Source: Nannizziopsis barbatae
Lineage: Eukaryota; Ascomycota; Eurotiomycetes; Onygenales; Nannizziopsiaceae
Length of the DNA stretch: 64,000 nucleotides
Assembly: GCA_014964245.1 (NCBI GenBank)
Contig: JACVYH010000002.1
Location: 5,669,501-5,733,500, forward strand
Direction: 5' to 3'
Shown: positions 12,754-24,152 of the stretch, piece by piece
Position numbering within the stretch: position 1 is the first letter of the stretch
How the letters are laid out: each line of letters begins with the position of its first letter
Translations under genes and position numbers: made by a program
The notes under the pieces: generated by a model
The model's input: the letters and a program-made list of their open reading frames with translations, nothing else
Told to the model about the DNA's origin: nothing
The model's database searches: none

Positions 12754-13325
12754 ATGGTTGTAAGGATACGCCTGTCCCGCTTTGGGAAGAGACACCAGCC
12801 GTTCTATAATATTGTCGTGTGTCAAGCTAGGTAAGGCCCCAGAACAACCATGAGTCTGCGATTCCGACTTTCACATACTTTTTCAACCCATTCGCAGATA
12901 GCTCCTAGATTGCAGCAGTAACTAACCTGAAGCAACTTCTCTAGATCCGCGCGTGACTCAAAACCTCTCGAAGTCATTGGAACATACAACCCGCTCCCAC
13001 AGAAGCCCCTCGGTCTTTCACCCGAAGAAGCCAAAGTTGCTCGTGCATATAAGGACATCTCACTGGATCGATCGAGAGCGAAATACTGGCTCGGTGTAGG
13101 AGCACAACCAAGTGAACCAGTTTGGAAAATGTTTAGTTTGGTACGTCCTTTTTTGCGGTAAAAAATCTCCTTTTTGGCCTCGGCGGGCCTTGAAGCGGAG
13201 GAATGGATTTTTAAAAATGGGACGTTTGTGCTAATGAATACTTCGTGGAAAAGATTGGTTTAGTAGAAGCGAAATTAGGACGAACGCGACCTGAACGGCC
13301 GGAACCTTCGAAGAATACGGCTTGA
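12754..13325 (+). CDS. mrps16: Mitochondrial small-subunit ribosomal protein bS16m
   Basis: Three exons (12754-12830, 12945-13140, 13254-13325) give 114 residues. The N terminus MVVRIRLSRFGKRHQPFYNIV is the invariant S16 start. It is followed by SARDSKPLEVIGTYNPLP and then DRSRAKYWLGVGAQPSEPVW, the second conserved S16 block. The last exon encodes IGLVEAKLGRTRPERPEPS and was recovered by matching phase and the family's C-terminal composition. It lies beyond a 113-nt intron starting GTACGT. The protein is part of the mitoribosomal small subunit. No separate cleavable presequence is evident, which is normal for this protein. Confidence 0.9.
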
Positions 13326-13965
13326 AGGGCTGACCTTTAAGGAATATGGTGGAGGACTGCGGCAAGGGAGATCGAAATTTCCTCTCACGGGATCTTGACA
13401 TACTACTTCATGTTAGAGTTCTCTTCTGATACCGTTATCAGTGTACCGAGTTGCCGTTTTTTAATAGCTACAAAACCTGGCTCCTAAATCACGAGGTCGT
13501 GTGCCTGCGTGGCATTGATTACAGGCACCCACCCTTATATGGTGTTGTCTACTACAAACCGGTACGCTTCTATGTACCGAGCATCGGTGAAGGCGTTTTT
13601 GGTATTGGGGTTTTATGGGGGTATATTATTTTATGATAGATGTATGTACAATAGGCATAAAATGCACACAGTCTAGTCCTATAAGGACGTTCAACAGCAT
13701 GACAGAATTCTCAGTCACTAGATTGTGATAGGATTCGACCTTTTCACCGTCATTTTTTTCTCTAACAAACAAAAATTATATTATCATAAGCAAAATGCAC
13801 AAGAATGCGAGGTATCAATCGAAGCGAAAAAAGAAGGCTTTAGAATAGGAAACGACGGGATGGTTTCCGAGGATAATTAAGATAAGAAAAACGCCATATT
13901 ATGCGTCCGAGGCTTTAAAGATATCTTCTTATGCCCGTTGATAAGGATTGTTCCTTCGTATAACG
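13326..13965. other. Spacer containing a possible small spliced gene
   Basis: A stretch of 640 bp between mrps16 and the convergent membrane-protein gene. It contains the candidate two-exon frame listed separately at 13410-13676. The remainder is AT-rich trailer sequence. Confidence 0.5.
13410..13676 (+). CDS. Possible small spliced gene, 60-aa single-pass membrane protein
   Basis: This model has exon 1 at 13410-13440 and exon 2 at 13525-13676 (donor GTGTAC, acceptor TTACAG) and yields 60 residues. Exon 2 encodes a helix suited to a membrane, VKAFLVLGFYGGILFYD, flanked by Arg/Lys/His on the C-terminal side (RCMYNRHKMHTV), typical of small mitochondrial inner-membrane subunits. No family was recognised. 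It could also be chance open frame in the mrps16 trailer. Its support is phase agreement and the amphipathic, codon-like character of exon 2. Confidence 0.3.
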
Positions 13966-16585
13966 TTAGTTTTCAGTTACTGTATGGAATGAGCAAGGAA
14001 GAACGTACGGGTTATAGTAGCCTTGCTGCGGGCTAACCGGAATTGGATGAACGGCAGCTGCCACATTCTCCTTACCCTCGAGTAACGGAGAATCTAGATT
14101 AGTTTTTGAAGTATTGGGATAGTTCGTTCCGATGGTGTTGATAGCATGCGGCCCAAGGTCTGCCAAAGATGCCTTCTGGGAGCCCATTGCATCATTCCAT
14201 TGCTTTGTAGGGGCTTGCTGATTGACTTGGCCTGGGTACATAAAAGTTCCAATTACCCGACCGGCTGCGGTGTAGTGGAGGTATTTCCTCACTACCGATG
14301 GTCTGGCACGGCCGCATACGCAAAGAACAAGAGCGGCGGCAGCGATGGCACACGTAATGGCGCATGCGATGAATGCTGGAATACCATAGGCGATGCGATA
14401 TCTCACTTGATGATTGTAGACTCGCACGGGAACTTTGACCATCTTCTCTCCGCGGGGCGGGTTTTCGGCCCGCTTTTGCAAGCCGAAATTATCACCACCT
14501 GTCCAGGATCGTGTGCCAACTACAGCATTCGCGACAATATCATTCCAAATTTGATTGACAATTTTTGCTGAATCATGGGCGTTTTTGGATAATGTCTGCC
14601 ATTTTGCGAACATGGCAAGATTATATTTTCCAGAGTAATCCAGGACTTTTGAGCTTGAAATACCATCGGTCATGCCGTAGATCTGCGCGAACGCGTCCGT
14701 ATGGAACCCGACCCCAGGGAGGTTCATTGATGAACCTACACCGCCACCTAAAGTACTAATGAAGCCTGGAAGCCACAGTGCGTCACTTTGGATAACGGAA
14801 ATGTTCTCACGGCCTTTATAGTCCTCGGACACAAGACCCCACAGAGCAGGGGCAGTCTCAAGTGAAAAGCCGTAGTTCTCCACACCCCAGAAGGGCTTTA
14901 CCTTATGGACTTTCTCCTGGATCCTGTCGACCATGAGGCTCTTTAGTCCATCAGTGCCATTATACCGGAAGTCGACGGTTTTGATGACTGCCCTGGTCGA
15001 CGATGCGCAACTATAGATTGGAATAGTCCACTTCGATCCTGGCTCAGTTACAAGCGAAGTACTTCCATCGGAGCGTCGAGATGCGCCGGCGATCAGTCCA
15101 CATCCGACCCCTATATTGGTGATATTGGCGAGGTCCGAACTTCCCGCACCCTTGCAGAGTAATTCTATTAAATAAGTTCGGTTAGACAAGGCGTACAAGT
15201 TTCTCAAAAACATAAGTCTTACTGATTGTTGTGTAATTAGCCTTCGTAATACCAAAGGGGTTCGGAAATTTAGATTTGTTTCCGATGCCGCCGGTAGAGC
15301 TGTTATAACCCGGTGTAAGCTGAACACCGTTCCACAATATATAATCCTGAAAGATTCCAAGCTGGGTTTGGGAGAGATCTCCGGTGACGGCGATTGGAAA
15401 AGTCTTTCCCTCGGTAGAATCAAGATATGAAAATGGCTCCATCGTAGACGTCCTGGGATTTGTCGCGTTTAATAGTAGCATCGCGAAGACATTGTGAAGC
15501 CAAGCAGATTTGAATGCCCGATTGTAGAGGTCAGGGTCCTTCTGAGGGTTATCATGGTCATATACAGGATATGTGTGGCTAAGCTTGGAAAACCCGCCAC
15601 GATCAGTAATCATGACCTTATCAAAGGTGTCGTTTGCGCCAGAATCAGGAATACTGAAGTCGATGGTAATATTGGTATCCACGCATTTCGTCGAGGGCTC
15701 AACGAAGAGCAGGTCTTCGGACCACAATCCACCGTATTTCAGTGGTGATGGAACTGTGTGGTTTCTGAAACCGACTCCGCCGTTTTTGTTATCCACAATT
15801 AAACCCTCAATGACGATGTAGTCGTCCCTCAGAAGTACGCTGTCCATCTGCCTGAATGCACCCGACAGATAGTTTGCCCCATTGTTCTTCTTCGGGTCAC
15901 GATTAATCGCATATGATCTCCACTGGATGTCAAAGATACTTGACACGGTGGAACTCATGCCCTTGAGGCCGCTTTGAAATGTTTCGATCAGGCTGGTCGG
16001 GATTGCGATATCAGTGTTGCTAGCGCCTGGACATGGAACCAATCCCCGAAACCCACGGCCGCAAATTCGATTAAACCCAAGATCCGAGCGAGCTGGGGTT
16101 CCTATGCCAAATGACGAAGTGTCCTTTTGATAGCCAAACGTCTGGGGTACTTCGACGGTCCCTGGGATAATGGCATCATATAAGCCGAGAGGAGTTACGA
16201 CTGCCGCGATACCGACGATAAGCATTATTATAGGCCGCAATGTTCCTTCCATCATCACGGCACGTCCCACTGAGCGAGAAGAAGCAGGGTCTGAGCGGAG
16301 AAGCATCGGCCAGTGCGAAGCATGCAACGCTCTCCCGATTTGGGTCCTAGTAGTGTCAGTAATTGCTGATCGACAACAGGCGAAATAAACACTCACCATG
16401 TTGCTAACGAGTTTTCGTCCTTCAGAAGACCGGCTAAGATCAGCGTTAGTGCTGTTGGTATGAGGAATTGGACTGAATAAAATTGTTAGTATCAGAGATC
16501 ACAAGCAGGTGGTGTCGAATCACTCACGAACATAAATCCCAGCGGCGATAATGCCGGATACATAACCGACAGTGAGGTCAACCAT
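13966..16585 (-). CDS. Fungal multidomain membrane protein, unknown function
   Basis: Four exons (16528-16585, 16397-16472, 15223-16346, 13966-15164) give 818 residues in phase. The N terminus starts MVDLTVGYVSGIIAAGIYV, a probable signal-anchor, followed by further hydrophobic segments (QFLIPTALTLILAGLL; LRPIIMLIVGIAAVVTPLGL). A long extracytosolic region rich in N-glycosylation sequons (NITIDFS, NYTTI, NISVIQ) and scattered cysteines runs to about residue 690. One last membrane segment (IACAITCAIAAAALVLCVC) precedes a short cytoplasmic tail. The fragment GRALHASHWPMLLRSD is a block I associate with a widespread Pezizomycotina family of unknown role. Probably a cell-surface or secretory-pathway protein. 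No enzymatic motif is visible. Confidence 0.85.
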
Positions 16586-18056
16586 TATGGACAGTCCGGT
16601 CTCTCAGGATTTGAGAGTACGGAGTAAAGATTAAGAGAATCGCAAGTTTCACGGAGTCAAGGCCGTTCAAAACATCCCACCTAGCTTCAAGGAGGCAGAC
16701 GAGGGGCTTTTATCCAGGCTCACCGTCCATTCTAAAAAAGCAAATGTAAGATATCATAACTTAAAGAAAAATAAGAATCGCCAGAATCGATCCTTAAATT
16801 CGGCGACTTCGTAAAAGCAAACTTAGATGAATCAAGTTTGCAAATTGCGGCCTGAGAGCTTCTCTAGTCTCGTATTTTCATTTTATTTTCTCAGAGAGAA
16901 GAGGCTCCAGATCGCTTCTCCGCCAGAACTCCGCTATTCTTGCAGATATTTCAGCCAAGATCGGCAAGTAGGTTTGCATCGAGACTTATCATCAGCACGC
17001 TTTGAGCTGATGAGGAGGTTTAACTCCTGATCAAGAGCCTCAAGCATGTCGATCCAGCTCTTGGTTTCGAGGTTCTTCATGATTAGTGAACGAGAGCGTT
17101 TCTTTTTTCGCAATTGGCAATAATATTTTGGCATATCATTGTGATGAGCCCCTGAATATCGACGATCCTCCTTTCCGCGGAGCACAAACCCAAACAGGCT
17201 TCAGTTTCTTTTCTCTTGGTTCTCCATTGAAGTCATTACCTAAAGAATGGGAGTGACCACTTGGAGCACGCGGTGATATCCCGCCTTCAAAGCCGAAAAC
17301 AGTTGATTGAGCGTTTTAAAAATTTCTCACCCAGCACTAGTGACAAACACGAATGAATACCGAATTGGTGGATTGTCGTGTCAAGTGGACGGAGCCAAAT
17401 CAATTTGATTGGTTTGATCCTGAATCATGGGAAGATGGGAGCTATTTTCGGAACATTTAAATTGAAGAGGGCCCGTGTTCCACGATTGAAAAGAGATTTC
17501 GATTTCTTGACGCCCGATCCTTGTCAAGCTGAGATCGAGTTTTGTCGAGGAATCCTCGTTTGATCTCCCCGCAAGTGTCATTGTTACTCAACTTCAGACA
17601 TTAAATGGCAGCGTTCGGGTTGTATATTCCAAACGCCATTGGAACCAACCCAATTGTTCCGACTCCGAACTCCGGAAAAAAGCCGTCCACATTTCGGTCG
17701 CGTGGAGAGTCGGCGATATGATGTCCATGCGAGAAAAAAAAGGGGTTGCATATCAACGTGCGATCGTGAAGTTTAAAAACGAGCATTGAAAAATTCGCTG
17801 ACTCAGTCTCCCTGTTGATTCTCTGCCAAGATAAGCACTAGGCGCTCGGCTCAAGCCACAAGTCACGGATTCAGCTGCTTACGGATTCGGGAACCCGGAG
17901 TTGGACAAGAGAAAATGTGACTGTCGTCCAAATTACGGAGTTATCTCTGGTCGGAGTCATCAAATGCTGCTCCGAAGAACCCCGCTTATTATAAGCGAAA
18001 GATCAGGCGGCACATTGCAGCTGAGAATCTGCATCTAATCATTCAAGCATTTCACA
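16586..18056. other. Spacer between the membrane-protein and GNAT genes
   Basis: About 1.5 kb of divergent promoter sequence. One TACGGAGTA motif lies at 16618-16626. A Lys/Arg-rich minus frame (16934-17185) lacks a credible start and context and was not called. Confidence 0.5.
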
Positions 18057-18527
18057 ATGGAGCAAGTTCCTCGTCCTCTTCCTGCAGGTTACCAACTCGT
18101 CGAAGGGAAAACTGATCCGGTTTCATATTGTCGTCTGCGGAAAGAATCCGGACTAACTCCCAAAACCGAAGAACATGCCAGGATCGCCCTTGAAAACACC
18201 TTGTACATGTGCCATGTCACTTATACTGAGCCTTCCCGCGACGAAACCGTTGACCATCATTCGAAGAAAGAAGTTGTGGGCATGGGCCGGATAATTGGTG
18301 ATGGCGGATGGTACTTCATTATTGCGGATATAGCTACTCTCCCAAACCACCAACGACGAGGAGTGGGCGACGCCATCATGACGAAAATCATGCAGCATCT
18401 TCGGTCTACCGCTCTCCCAGGTTCTTGGATAACGCTGATGGCTGATCCACCGGGACGACGACTCTATCGGCGTCATGGATTCGAGGATACAGCACCCGCC
18501 TCGGTTGGAATGGCTCTTCTGCTTTGA
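18057..18527 (+). CDS. GNAT-family N-acetyltransferase
   Basis: An intronless 156-residue frame starting MEQVPRPLPAGYQL. The acetyl-CoA-binding motif A is clear: IADIATLPNHQRRGVG followed by DAIMTKIMQHL (about residues 92-120), matching the Q/RxxGxG/A pattern. Motif B follows (ITLMADPPGRRLYRRHGFEDT), where LYRRHGF is the usual Tyr-containing segment. The length is normal for a single-domain GNAT. The substrate cannot be predicted; fungal relatives of this size acetylate small amines or are uncharacterised. Confidence 0.87.
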   Translation: MEQVPRPLPAGYQLVEGKTDPVSYCRLRKESGLTPKTEEHARIALENTLYMCHVTYTEPSRDETVDHHSKKEVVGMGRIIGDGGWYFIIADIATLPNHQRRGVGDAIMTKIMQHLRSTALPGSWITLMADPPGRRLYRRHGFEDTAPASVGMALLL

Positions 18528-19598
18528 TCCCGGAGTTCCCATTCGAGAGTCTCCCAATACCAACCATTGGCAAAAAGAAGATGGTGATCTTAACAGTCAC
18601 ATTGGCTCAACATGCTTCACGGCTCCGCTTGTTAAACGCTTGTCTCTTTAGGGCAAGAGCGACGCATATGCTCAGGTGGTGATTCTGTGGAAATACCCAT
18701 GCGTACAGTGTGTATTCATACTAGACATCCCTAGACAAAAATAGACGCTTTTAATTCGCCTCGAATTCCCTTCTGCTTTATGCCATCTCCAGGACGAGAT
18801 GGTTGGGGAATCAAGTTTCAAGATTGGAGACTGGATCCGCGTTCGCAAGTGAGACCGAGAGAAGTTTCAACCATAGTGCTTTGGTTTATATAAGGGGTTT
18901 GAGGATTGAACAGAGTGCGTAAAACTGCTAGTACGGAGTAAAACCATTCGAATTCAAGGAAGTTGTTTTGAATGTATACATTCCTTAATAGTCGGCTCTG
19001 TCGCATACCTTCAGAGTAGTAGTGCTCCGTTCTCCGTGGTTAGGCCAAAGGGGAACACCTCTTGGCTAAGGCTGAGAGAAGAATATGTGACTTCGGAGTA
19101 GTTACATACTCCATACATAATCCTAGCATCGCCCTGTATGTGGTTATGTATCTCTGACAAGTGTTGAGATCCAACCCAAGATAGCGGTATGAAATAGCTA
19201 GATGGCCATTTTTCCGCGAGCACAAAAGTAGTCTAGATACAAAATACCAAGATGGCCTCTGGAACCGGGGCCAAAAAGAGCATAAAGAACACCTCCAACA
19301 CCAAACGACACCTCCCAAGTTTCCAAAGCTGACGGTTTCGTGGAATGTGGGACGGTGCCGTGGCCCGTTTCCGAACCCAAATGCCAGAAGTTAAATTTGG
19401 TTGTTCTGGTTGGCTGTTGGGTTGTAACTATGCGATTCGCACGGCGGCTACGAGGTAGAGGGCTTGAAGCTGCTGCCCCGACCGCCAGACCAGATCGTGT
19501 GCTGCGTAGTTTTCTCCTCTGTCGAGGACCAAGGCCTCTTAAGACAAAATAATGATAGCCAAGTGTATCACTGGACGACTTTGTTATATTACTTCGTC
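18528..19598. other. Spacer between GNAT and hydrolase genes
   Basis: A 1.07-kb intergenic stretch. It has a TACGGAGTA motif at 18932-18940 and, near 19110-19150, a short match to the CCTAGCATC...CCTGTATGT sequence that recurs at 35.5 and 36.4 kb. No gene was recognised. Confidence 0.5.
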
Positions 19599-20804
19599 AT
19601 GGCCCTAGACCAGATCGCAGATTCCTTCCTCAAATATGCCTCGATTTCGGTAGCCCTGTTGGCTGGGCTTTATGCCACACTGCTTGGTCTGTTGACAACT
19701 CCAACATTCCAGTCCCACGTTGTTTACCTACATGCGATTCAGATGACATGGTTTAAGGACCTCAATGTCCCCGAGAACTTTGGCTTCCTTAAGAACCAAG
19801 TCACCCCTTTTTCTATAACAACCTCCGACGGTGAGCGCCTTCACGCCTGGCACATCCTTCCAGTCGAATTATATCGCAGCCATGAGCTACGTCTCCTCGC
19901 CGAGCCGACGGGCTTCGTCTCGGATATATCTTCTCGACTATCTTTCCAGCTGTTACGCGATGACCCCGAAGCTCGGCTGATTCTCCATATGCATGGTGCG
20001 GGAGGGACGGTTGGTTCGGGTTATAGGGTTCCCAATTACCGCGCACTATCCGCAGGCCAGCCTAAGAAAATTCACGTCTTGACATTTGACTATCGGGGAT
20101 TCGGGCGTAGCACCGGTGCACCGTCGGAGGATGGGATGATACTCGATGCGCTTGCTATTGTGGACTGGGCGATGAACGTCGCTGGTATTCCGCCATCCCG
20201 CATTATGATTTTCGCTCAATCCATGGGTACTGCGGTGACCCTTGCGGTTTCCCAAAAATTGGCCCAGCGATCTCCTCCCGTTGTCTTCGCAGGCACAGTT
20301 CTAGTGGCACCCTTCGTTGATACGGCGACACTCGTTGCGACTTATCGGGTGGCAGGAACCATACCTATCTTGTCACCACTTGCAAGGTTCCCATTGCTAT
20401 TCAACTATCTTAAACGCTTTATTCGCGATAAATGGCCGAGCAAAGACCGCATCGCACAATTCGTCCGAGCCAACGAGGCTAATGGCCAACAATATCGCTT
20501 AACGATCATACACGCGGAGGATGATTATGATATTCCATGGGAACACACTCCAGCTTTGTTTTGGCATGCTGTGAATGCCTCTATGCCCACAGGAATAAGC
20601 CAAGACGAGCTCGAACAGAAAAAATCAGAGTCCAGGATAGACCTAGGCGCTGCCGGATCGGTCATGGAATGGCGGACGGACAATGGAGTGATTAGAGAAG
20701 AGATACTTAAGACTGGGCTACACGATGTTATTATGGGCTACCCAGTGATAACAATGGCTATAATGAGGTGTTTTAGTGCTGTGGATCCAACATTCACTTC
20801 CTGA
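19599..20804 (+). CDS. Alpha/beta-hydrolase, ABHD12/13-like, N-terminal membrane anchor
   Basis: A single exon of 401 residues. The start at 19599 (MALDQIADSFLKYASISVA) is preferred over an in-frame upstream extension to 19464, because it places a hydrophobic anchor (ISVALLAGLYATLLGLLTT) directly at the N terminus. Hydrolase motifs occur in order: oxyanion HMHGAGGT, strand FDYRGFGRSTG, nucleophile elbow FAQSMGTAV (Ser near residue 210), acid region HAEDDYDIPWEHT, and a late His in LKTGLHDVIMG. The layout is that of ABHD12/ABHD13-type serine hydrolases (lipase, lysophospholipase or thioesterase activities). AxSxG replaces GxSxG at the elbow, which is tolerated in this family. Probably ER- or vacuole-membrane bound. 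The substrate is unknown. Confidence 0.87.
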   Translation: MALDQIADSFLKYASISVALLAGLYATLLGLLTTPTFQSHVVYLHAIQMTWFKDLNVPENFGFLKNQVTPFSITTSDGERLHAWHILPVELYRSHELRLLAEPTGFVSDISSRLSFQLLRDDPEARLILHMHGAGGTVGSGYRVPNYRALSAGQPKKIHVLTFDYRGFGRSTGAPSEDGMILDALAIVDWAMNVAGIPPSRIMIFAQSMGTAVTLAVSQKLAQRSPPVVFAGTVLVAPFVDTATLVATYRVAGTIPILSPLARFPLLFNYLKRFIRDKWPSKDRIAQFVRANEANGQQYRLTIIHAEDDYDIPWEHTPALFWHAVNASMPTGISQDELEQKKSESRIDLGAAGSVMEWRTDNGVIREEILKTGLHDVIMGYPVITMAIMRCFSAVDPTFTS

Positions 20805-21278
20805 ATGTGGTTCGTTATCTTTTTCGTACAGCGTGTGTGGATTTCGTGTGGAACCTATGTCTCCGGCTAGCTAGTTAGTTACTGACTTTGGTTCTAAAAC
20901 ACGACTTCTTGTCTTTAGATCTAGTTGCCTGCCTTATCAATTCATTATTCTACACTCCGCCTAACTCAAGCGCGCTACAGCCCACAGCAATTGGCGACTA
21001 TATTATCGTACAGAGTAAGGACCAGACTAAAACCAATCTTATTCAACTAGTAAGGAGTACTGTAGCTTCGCATAAATCATAACAACATCTACATACATAC
21101 ATTGTCAGATATCTCATCTGAAATTTCAATATGCCCTGACACAGAAAAATAACAGTATTAATTCGATCGGTTACACTCAAGTAACTATGTGATATCGCCC
21201 AAAATAGATCGTCCTAGAAAGCTTCAGAACACCAACCCAATCATTATACTCCAGAATCGCCGATTCCTCCTTCTTATG
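20805..21278. other. Convergent 3' spacer
   Basis: Spacer of 474 bp between two convergent genes, AT-rich, with no feature recognised. Confidence 0.6.
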
Positions 21279-22640
21279 TCACAGGAAGTGTATCCAGTAA
21301 TTTGAGACTTCATAGGTTTCATAGATGGCCGGATCGCCGCCTCTCAGCGCTGCAAAAACTTGGCCCATCATTATGATGCGACTGACAAAATAAAGTGCTG
21401 GCGAGAGGATACTAAGAATAGTCAACGGACCACCCCAACGGAGAACAACCTTCTTGAAATGCATGAATACTACCATGGAGACTATAGAGATAATCGCAGA
21501 TACACGCCATAGCCACAATTCAACGATGGTCGGAAAGGCGGTATTCCACGATATCAGATGAAGTGCTCCAAAGGATGCGCCAAAAAGACAAGCCGCTGGC
21601 CAGATATATGAACAGTATAAACCGGGATCCCAATGAGATAGCACAGTCTCCTTCGGTAATTGGATCTGCTGATGCTCAGTACGCCGTGGCTCGTCTTCAT
21701 TGATGCTGCTTTCAAGAGCCACAATGGTGTTGATATTGGCATCTTCTTTCTCGCTCTCACTAGCCGTTTGAGTATCTGTTTCGGCTGCTTGCTGCAGGGC
21801 TTGAATGGCTCTATCCTCTGCCTCTTTCTCGAATACACGAGGGGTAAGGGACCATATATTCCGGTGTACCGCTTGGCTCTTCGCTCCTTCGTTATCAAAT
21901 TTATTGCTTATTGCCATGGAGTTAAAGACTCGCTCTTGCTCCTCGGTCATTTCAGGAAGAGTAACGATAGTTGGCGTCAGTATATCTTTAGGTTTATACC
22001 ACCAGAAGAAATATGTGACCGCAAACAGAGGGATATAGCTGAGCGTCATTGACTCAAGTTGCGAGAGAGGAAGCCGATGGACGGTACGTATTATACTCTG
22101 CGCAACAAACCAGGTTACTTGAATCAAAGTGATGACCTTTGTAACCTTGTCTGCTTTGTTTTGGTCCTGTATGCTTCTCACGGATAGTCCCCAACTCGCC
22201 TGGCTTTCCCAAGTGATAATATTTTGTCGGAGCAGCCAAGTATATTGATTCGGCCAAATCACCCTATCCCCAAGATGGGTACGGTACCTGAGCGCAAGCA
22301 TGCTGATATAGAAAGCATGAATAAAGTTGAACTCGTTATTCGTCGATACGGCGCATTCTTTCACCATTCGTTTGCATTGCGCCCATTCCTGTAGTCCCTC
22401 CACTGCTATGAATTCTGGCGCAAGAATGCCCTTCACAAAAACAATGAACTTATGCAAAGTCGCATACAGTTCAGACTCGTAGACCCTGGGGTGTATCACC
22501 ACCCACGTACATAGAAATACCGTAACCAGACAGGTGTAGATCAATTTTAGCGTACCACGTCCTCCTGATTCTGGTACCCACCCAACTAGCGCCTCAGAGC
22601 CCGAAGTGATATTTGTGCTGAGCGAGGAGTTCACGTTCAT
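21279..22640 (-). CDS. Fungal multipass membrane protein, unknown function
   Basis: An intronless frame of 453 residues. After a Ser/Asn-rich N terminus comes GRGTLKLIYTCLVTVFLCTWVVIH, resembling the first block of a very common Pezizomycotina membrane family (RGT..ilwSCl.TiflCtWtv.H). The middle is soluble and charged (EEQERVFNSM; a Glu/Thr-rich low-complexity stretch near residue 300). Further hydrophobic helices occur at VTYFFWWY, AACLFGASFGALHLISW and ILSILSPALYFVSRIIMMGQ. Members are often highly duplicated and have no established role. The frame is intact and ends YEVSNYWIHFL, close to typical family ends. Confidence 0.82.
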   Translation of the reverse strand: MNVNSSLSTNITSGSEALVGWVPESGGRGTLKLIYTCLVTVFLCTWVVIHPRVYESELYATLHKFIVFVKGILAPEFIAVEGLQEWAQCKRMVKECAVSTNNEFNFIHAFYISMLALRYRTHLGDRVIWPNQYTWLLRQNIITWESQASWGLSVRSIQDQNKADKVTKVITLIQVTWFVAQSIIRTVHRLPLSQLESMTLSYIPLFAVTYFFWWYKPKDILTPTIVTLPEMTEEQERVFNSMAISNKFDNEGAKSQAVHRNIWSLTPRVFEKEAEDRAIQALQQAAETDTQTASESEKEDANINTIVALESSINEDEPRRTEHQQIQLPKETVLSHWDPGLYCSYIWPAACLFGASFGALHLISWNTAFPTIVELWLWRVSAIISIVSMVVFMHFKKVVLRWGGPLTILSILSPALYFVSRIIMMGQVFAALRGGDPAIYETYEVSNYWIHFL

Positions 22641-24152
22641 TTTTTTTAAAGGCGAATAGCAAAGTGGAATCGGCAGGCTTAACCCCGGTCACTATGCATC
22701 GCCATGTATCAGTGCCGAATATCCAAGCAATTACCATATCTACCACGAACAGTTAGTTCATATGCTATACAAAAAATCTTTTGCTCTTACATTGATCCAG
22801 TTCTTAATCCATTCTGCTTTCGAGCTCTAAGAAAACATAAGAGTCATGTAGAGTAAGTTGAACATCAAATAAGCAGAATCGAGGCACCATGATGTGCTAA
22901 GTAATCGAGACATCGATGCCTTAAAATAGCAAAGGCCCGGAGGCTCTCTTCAGATGGGCGGCAAGACAAGATCAGAGAATGACACTTCGATGATTCCAAT
23001 ATGATTGGCTTGTCGGCACTTAGCTTCATGCATGATCCGCGAACGGGCCGTCTCGGCCCCCACCCAAAATAGATTCAGGGAAACGACGCGGTTAAAGATA
23101 TATTGCTTCGCTGGCTAAATTTTGAGGGGGACGGTCAATGCTCTGGGCTATTTCAAAACTTTTCTCGTGTTTGAACTTGCCAAACGGAGTATGAAGCAAG
23201 GCACGCTTTCCTATTGGTTTTTATCGGACAAACGAGCAAGGATATTCAGCTAGCCCCTTTCAAGTGCCTGTCAAGTTCCGACACTCCTATATTTAGGACT
23301 TTCACGGCCATCAGATACTAAGTACAATTGAGTACTTATAAGAGCGGACAATGACCTCTTTCCTAAATATATATGATTCGAGACTTACTGCAACGAATAC
23401 GTGATTCGTTCGCCAACAAGTTAGTAGGGCTGGAACATGCTGAGATGATCTTCAGCGCTAGAATCTGGAGAAAAGTGGCAGCTAGGGACCTGCCTTGGGC
23501 CTGCTTAGCCTAAAGTCATGGGATCTGCTAGGGTGTAACTATAGCCTTGGTATCCTAAAGAAGAGATGTTGCCTGCAAATGACCGCAAGTTGCATGCTCA
23601 TTTGCAACATCATATACATACTATGGCGGCCAAGAATGTTCAAAGCCTCACGCGCTGGTTAGTACTTGGTTCGGGTCGATTTAAGACAATAGAATTTTCC
23701 ATTCGAAAGAGCCTCAAGCCTGTTGACTTGTTTGGGCTTTTCGATTCGGTCTGTAAAGAATAAGTTGGTTCTCAATTTCAATATGCCGAGCCATATTAAG
23801 GGGCCGTACTGATCAATATGGAAGAGTGCGACATTGCATAGCAAGGATCAGCTTGATAAATGAGCATGGACCTGTACATCAGGACCCTTGAGGATACTTG
23901 TCATGATGTGACGAAGGAACGGGGGGAGCGGGATCAACTAAGGTTGGGCCTCAAACTCGGATTTGTTCAAATCAATACCGCGTAATGCCCGAAGAGGAAT
24001 AAATGAGACGCAATCGATCAATTATATACAGGTGGCAGTAGATACCCGCGCTCATGGGCACGGTTAGTACACAAATTACCACTGGGCTGCAGCGCGCGTT
24101 CTGAACGGGCAGGGCTCATTTCATCTAGCCAACTGGGTATCTCGTGATCGAG
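22641..24152. other. Gene-poor spacer
   Basis: About 1.5 kb with no supported gene. Frames at 23566-23763 (+) and 23659-23844 (-) are short and mutually antisense, and neither resembles a protein I know. Confidence 0.5.

Noticed and set aside
16934..17185. Minus frame with KKKRSRSLIMKNLETKSWIDM
   Set aside because: Short, no homologue recognised, no convincing start or splicing; left as spacer.
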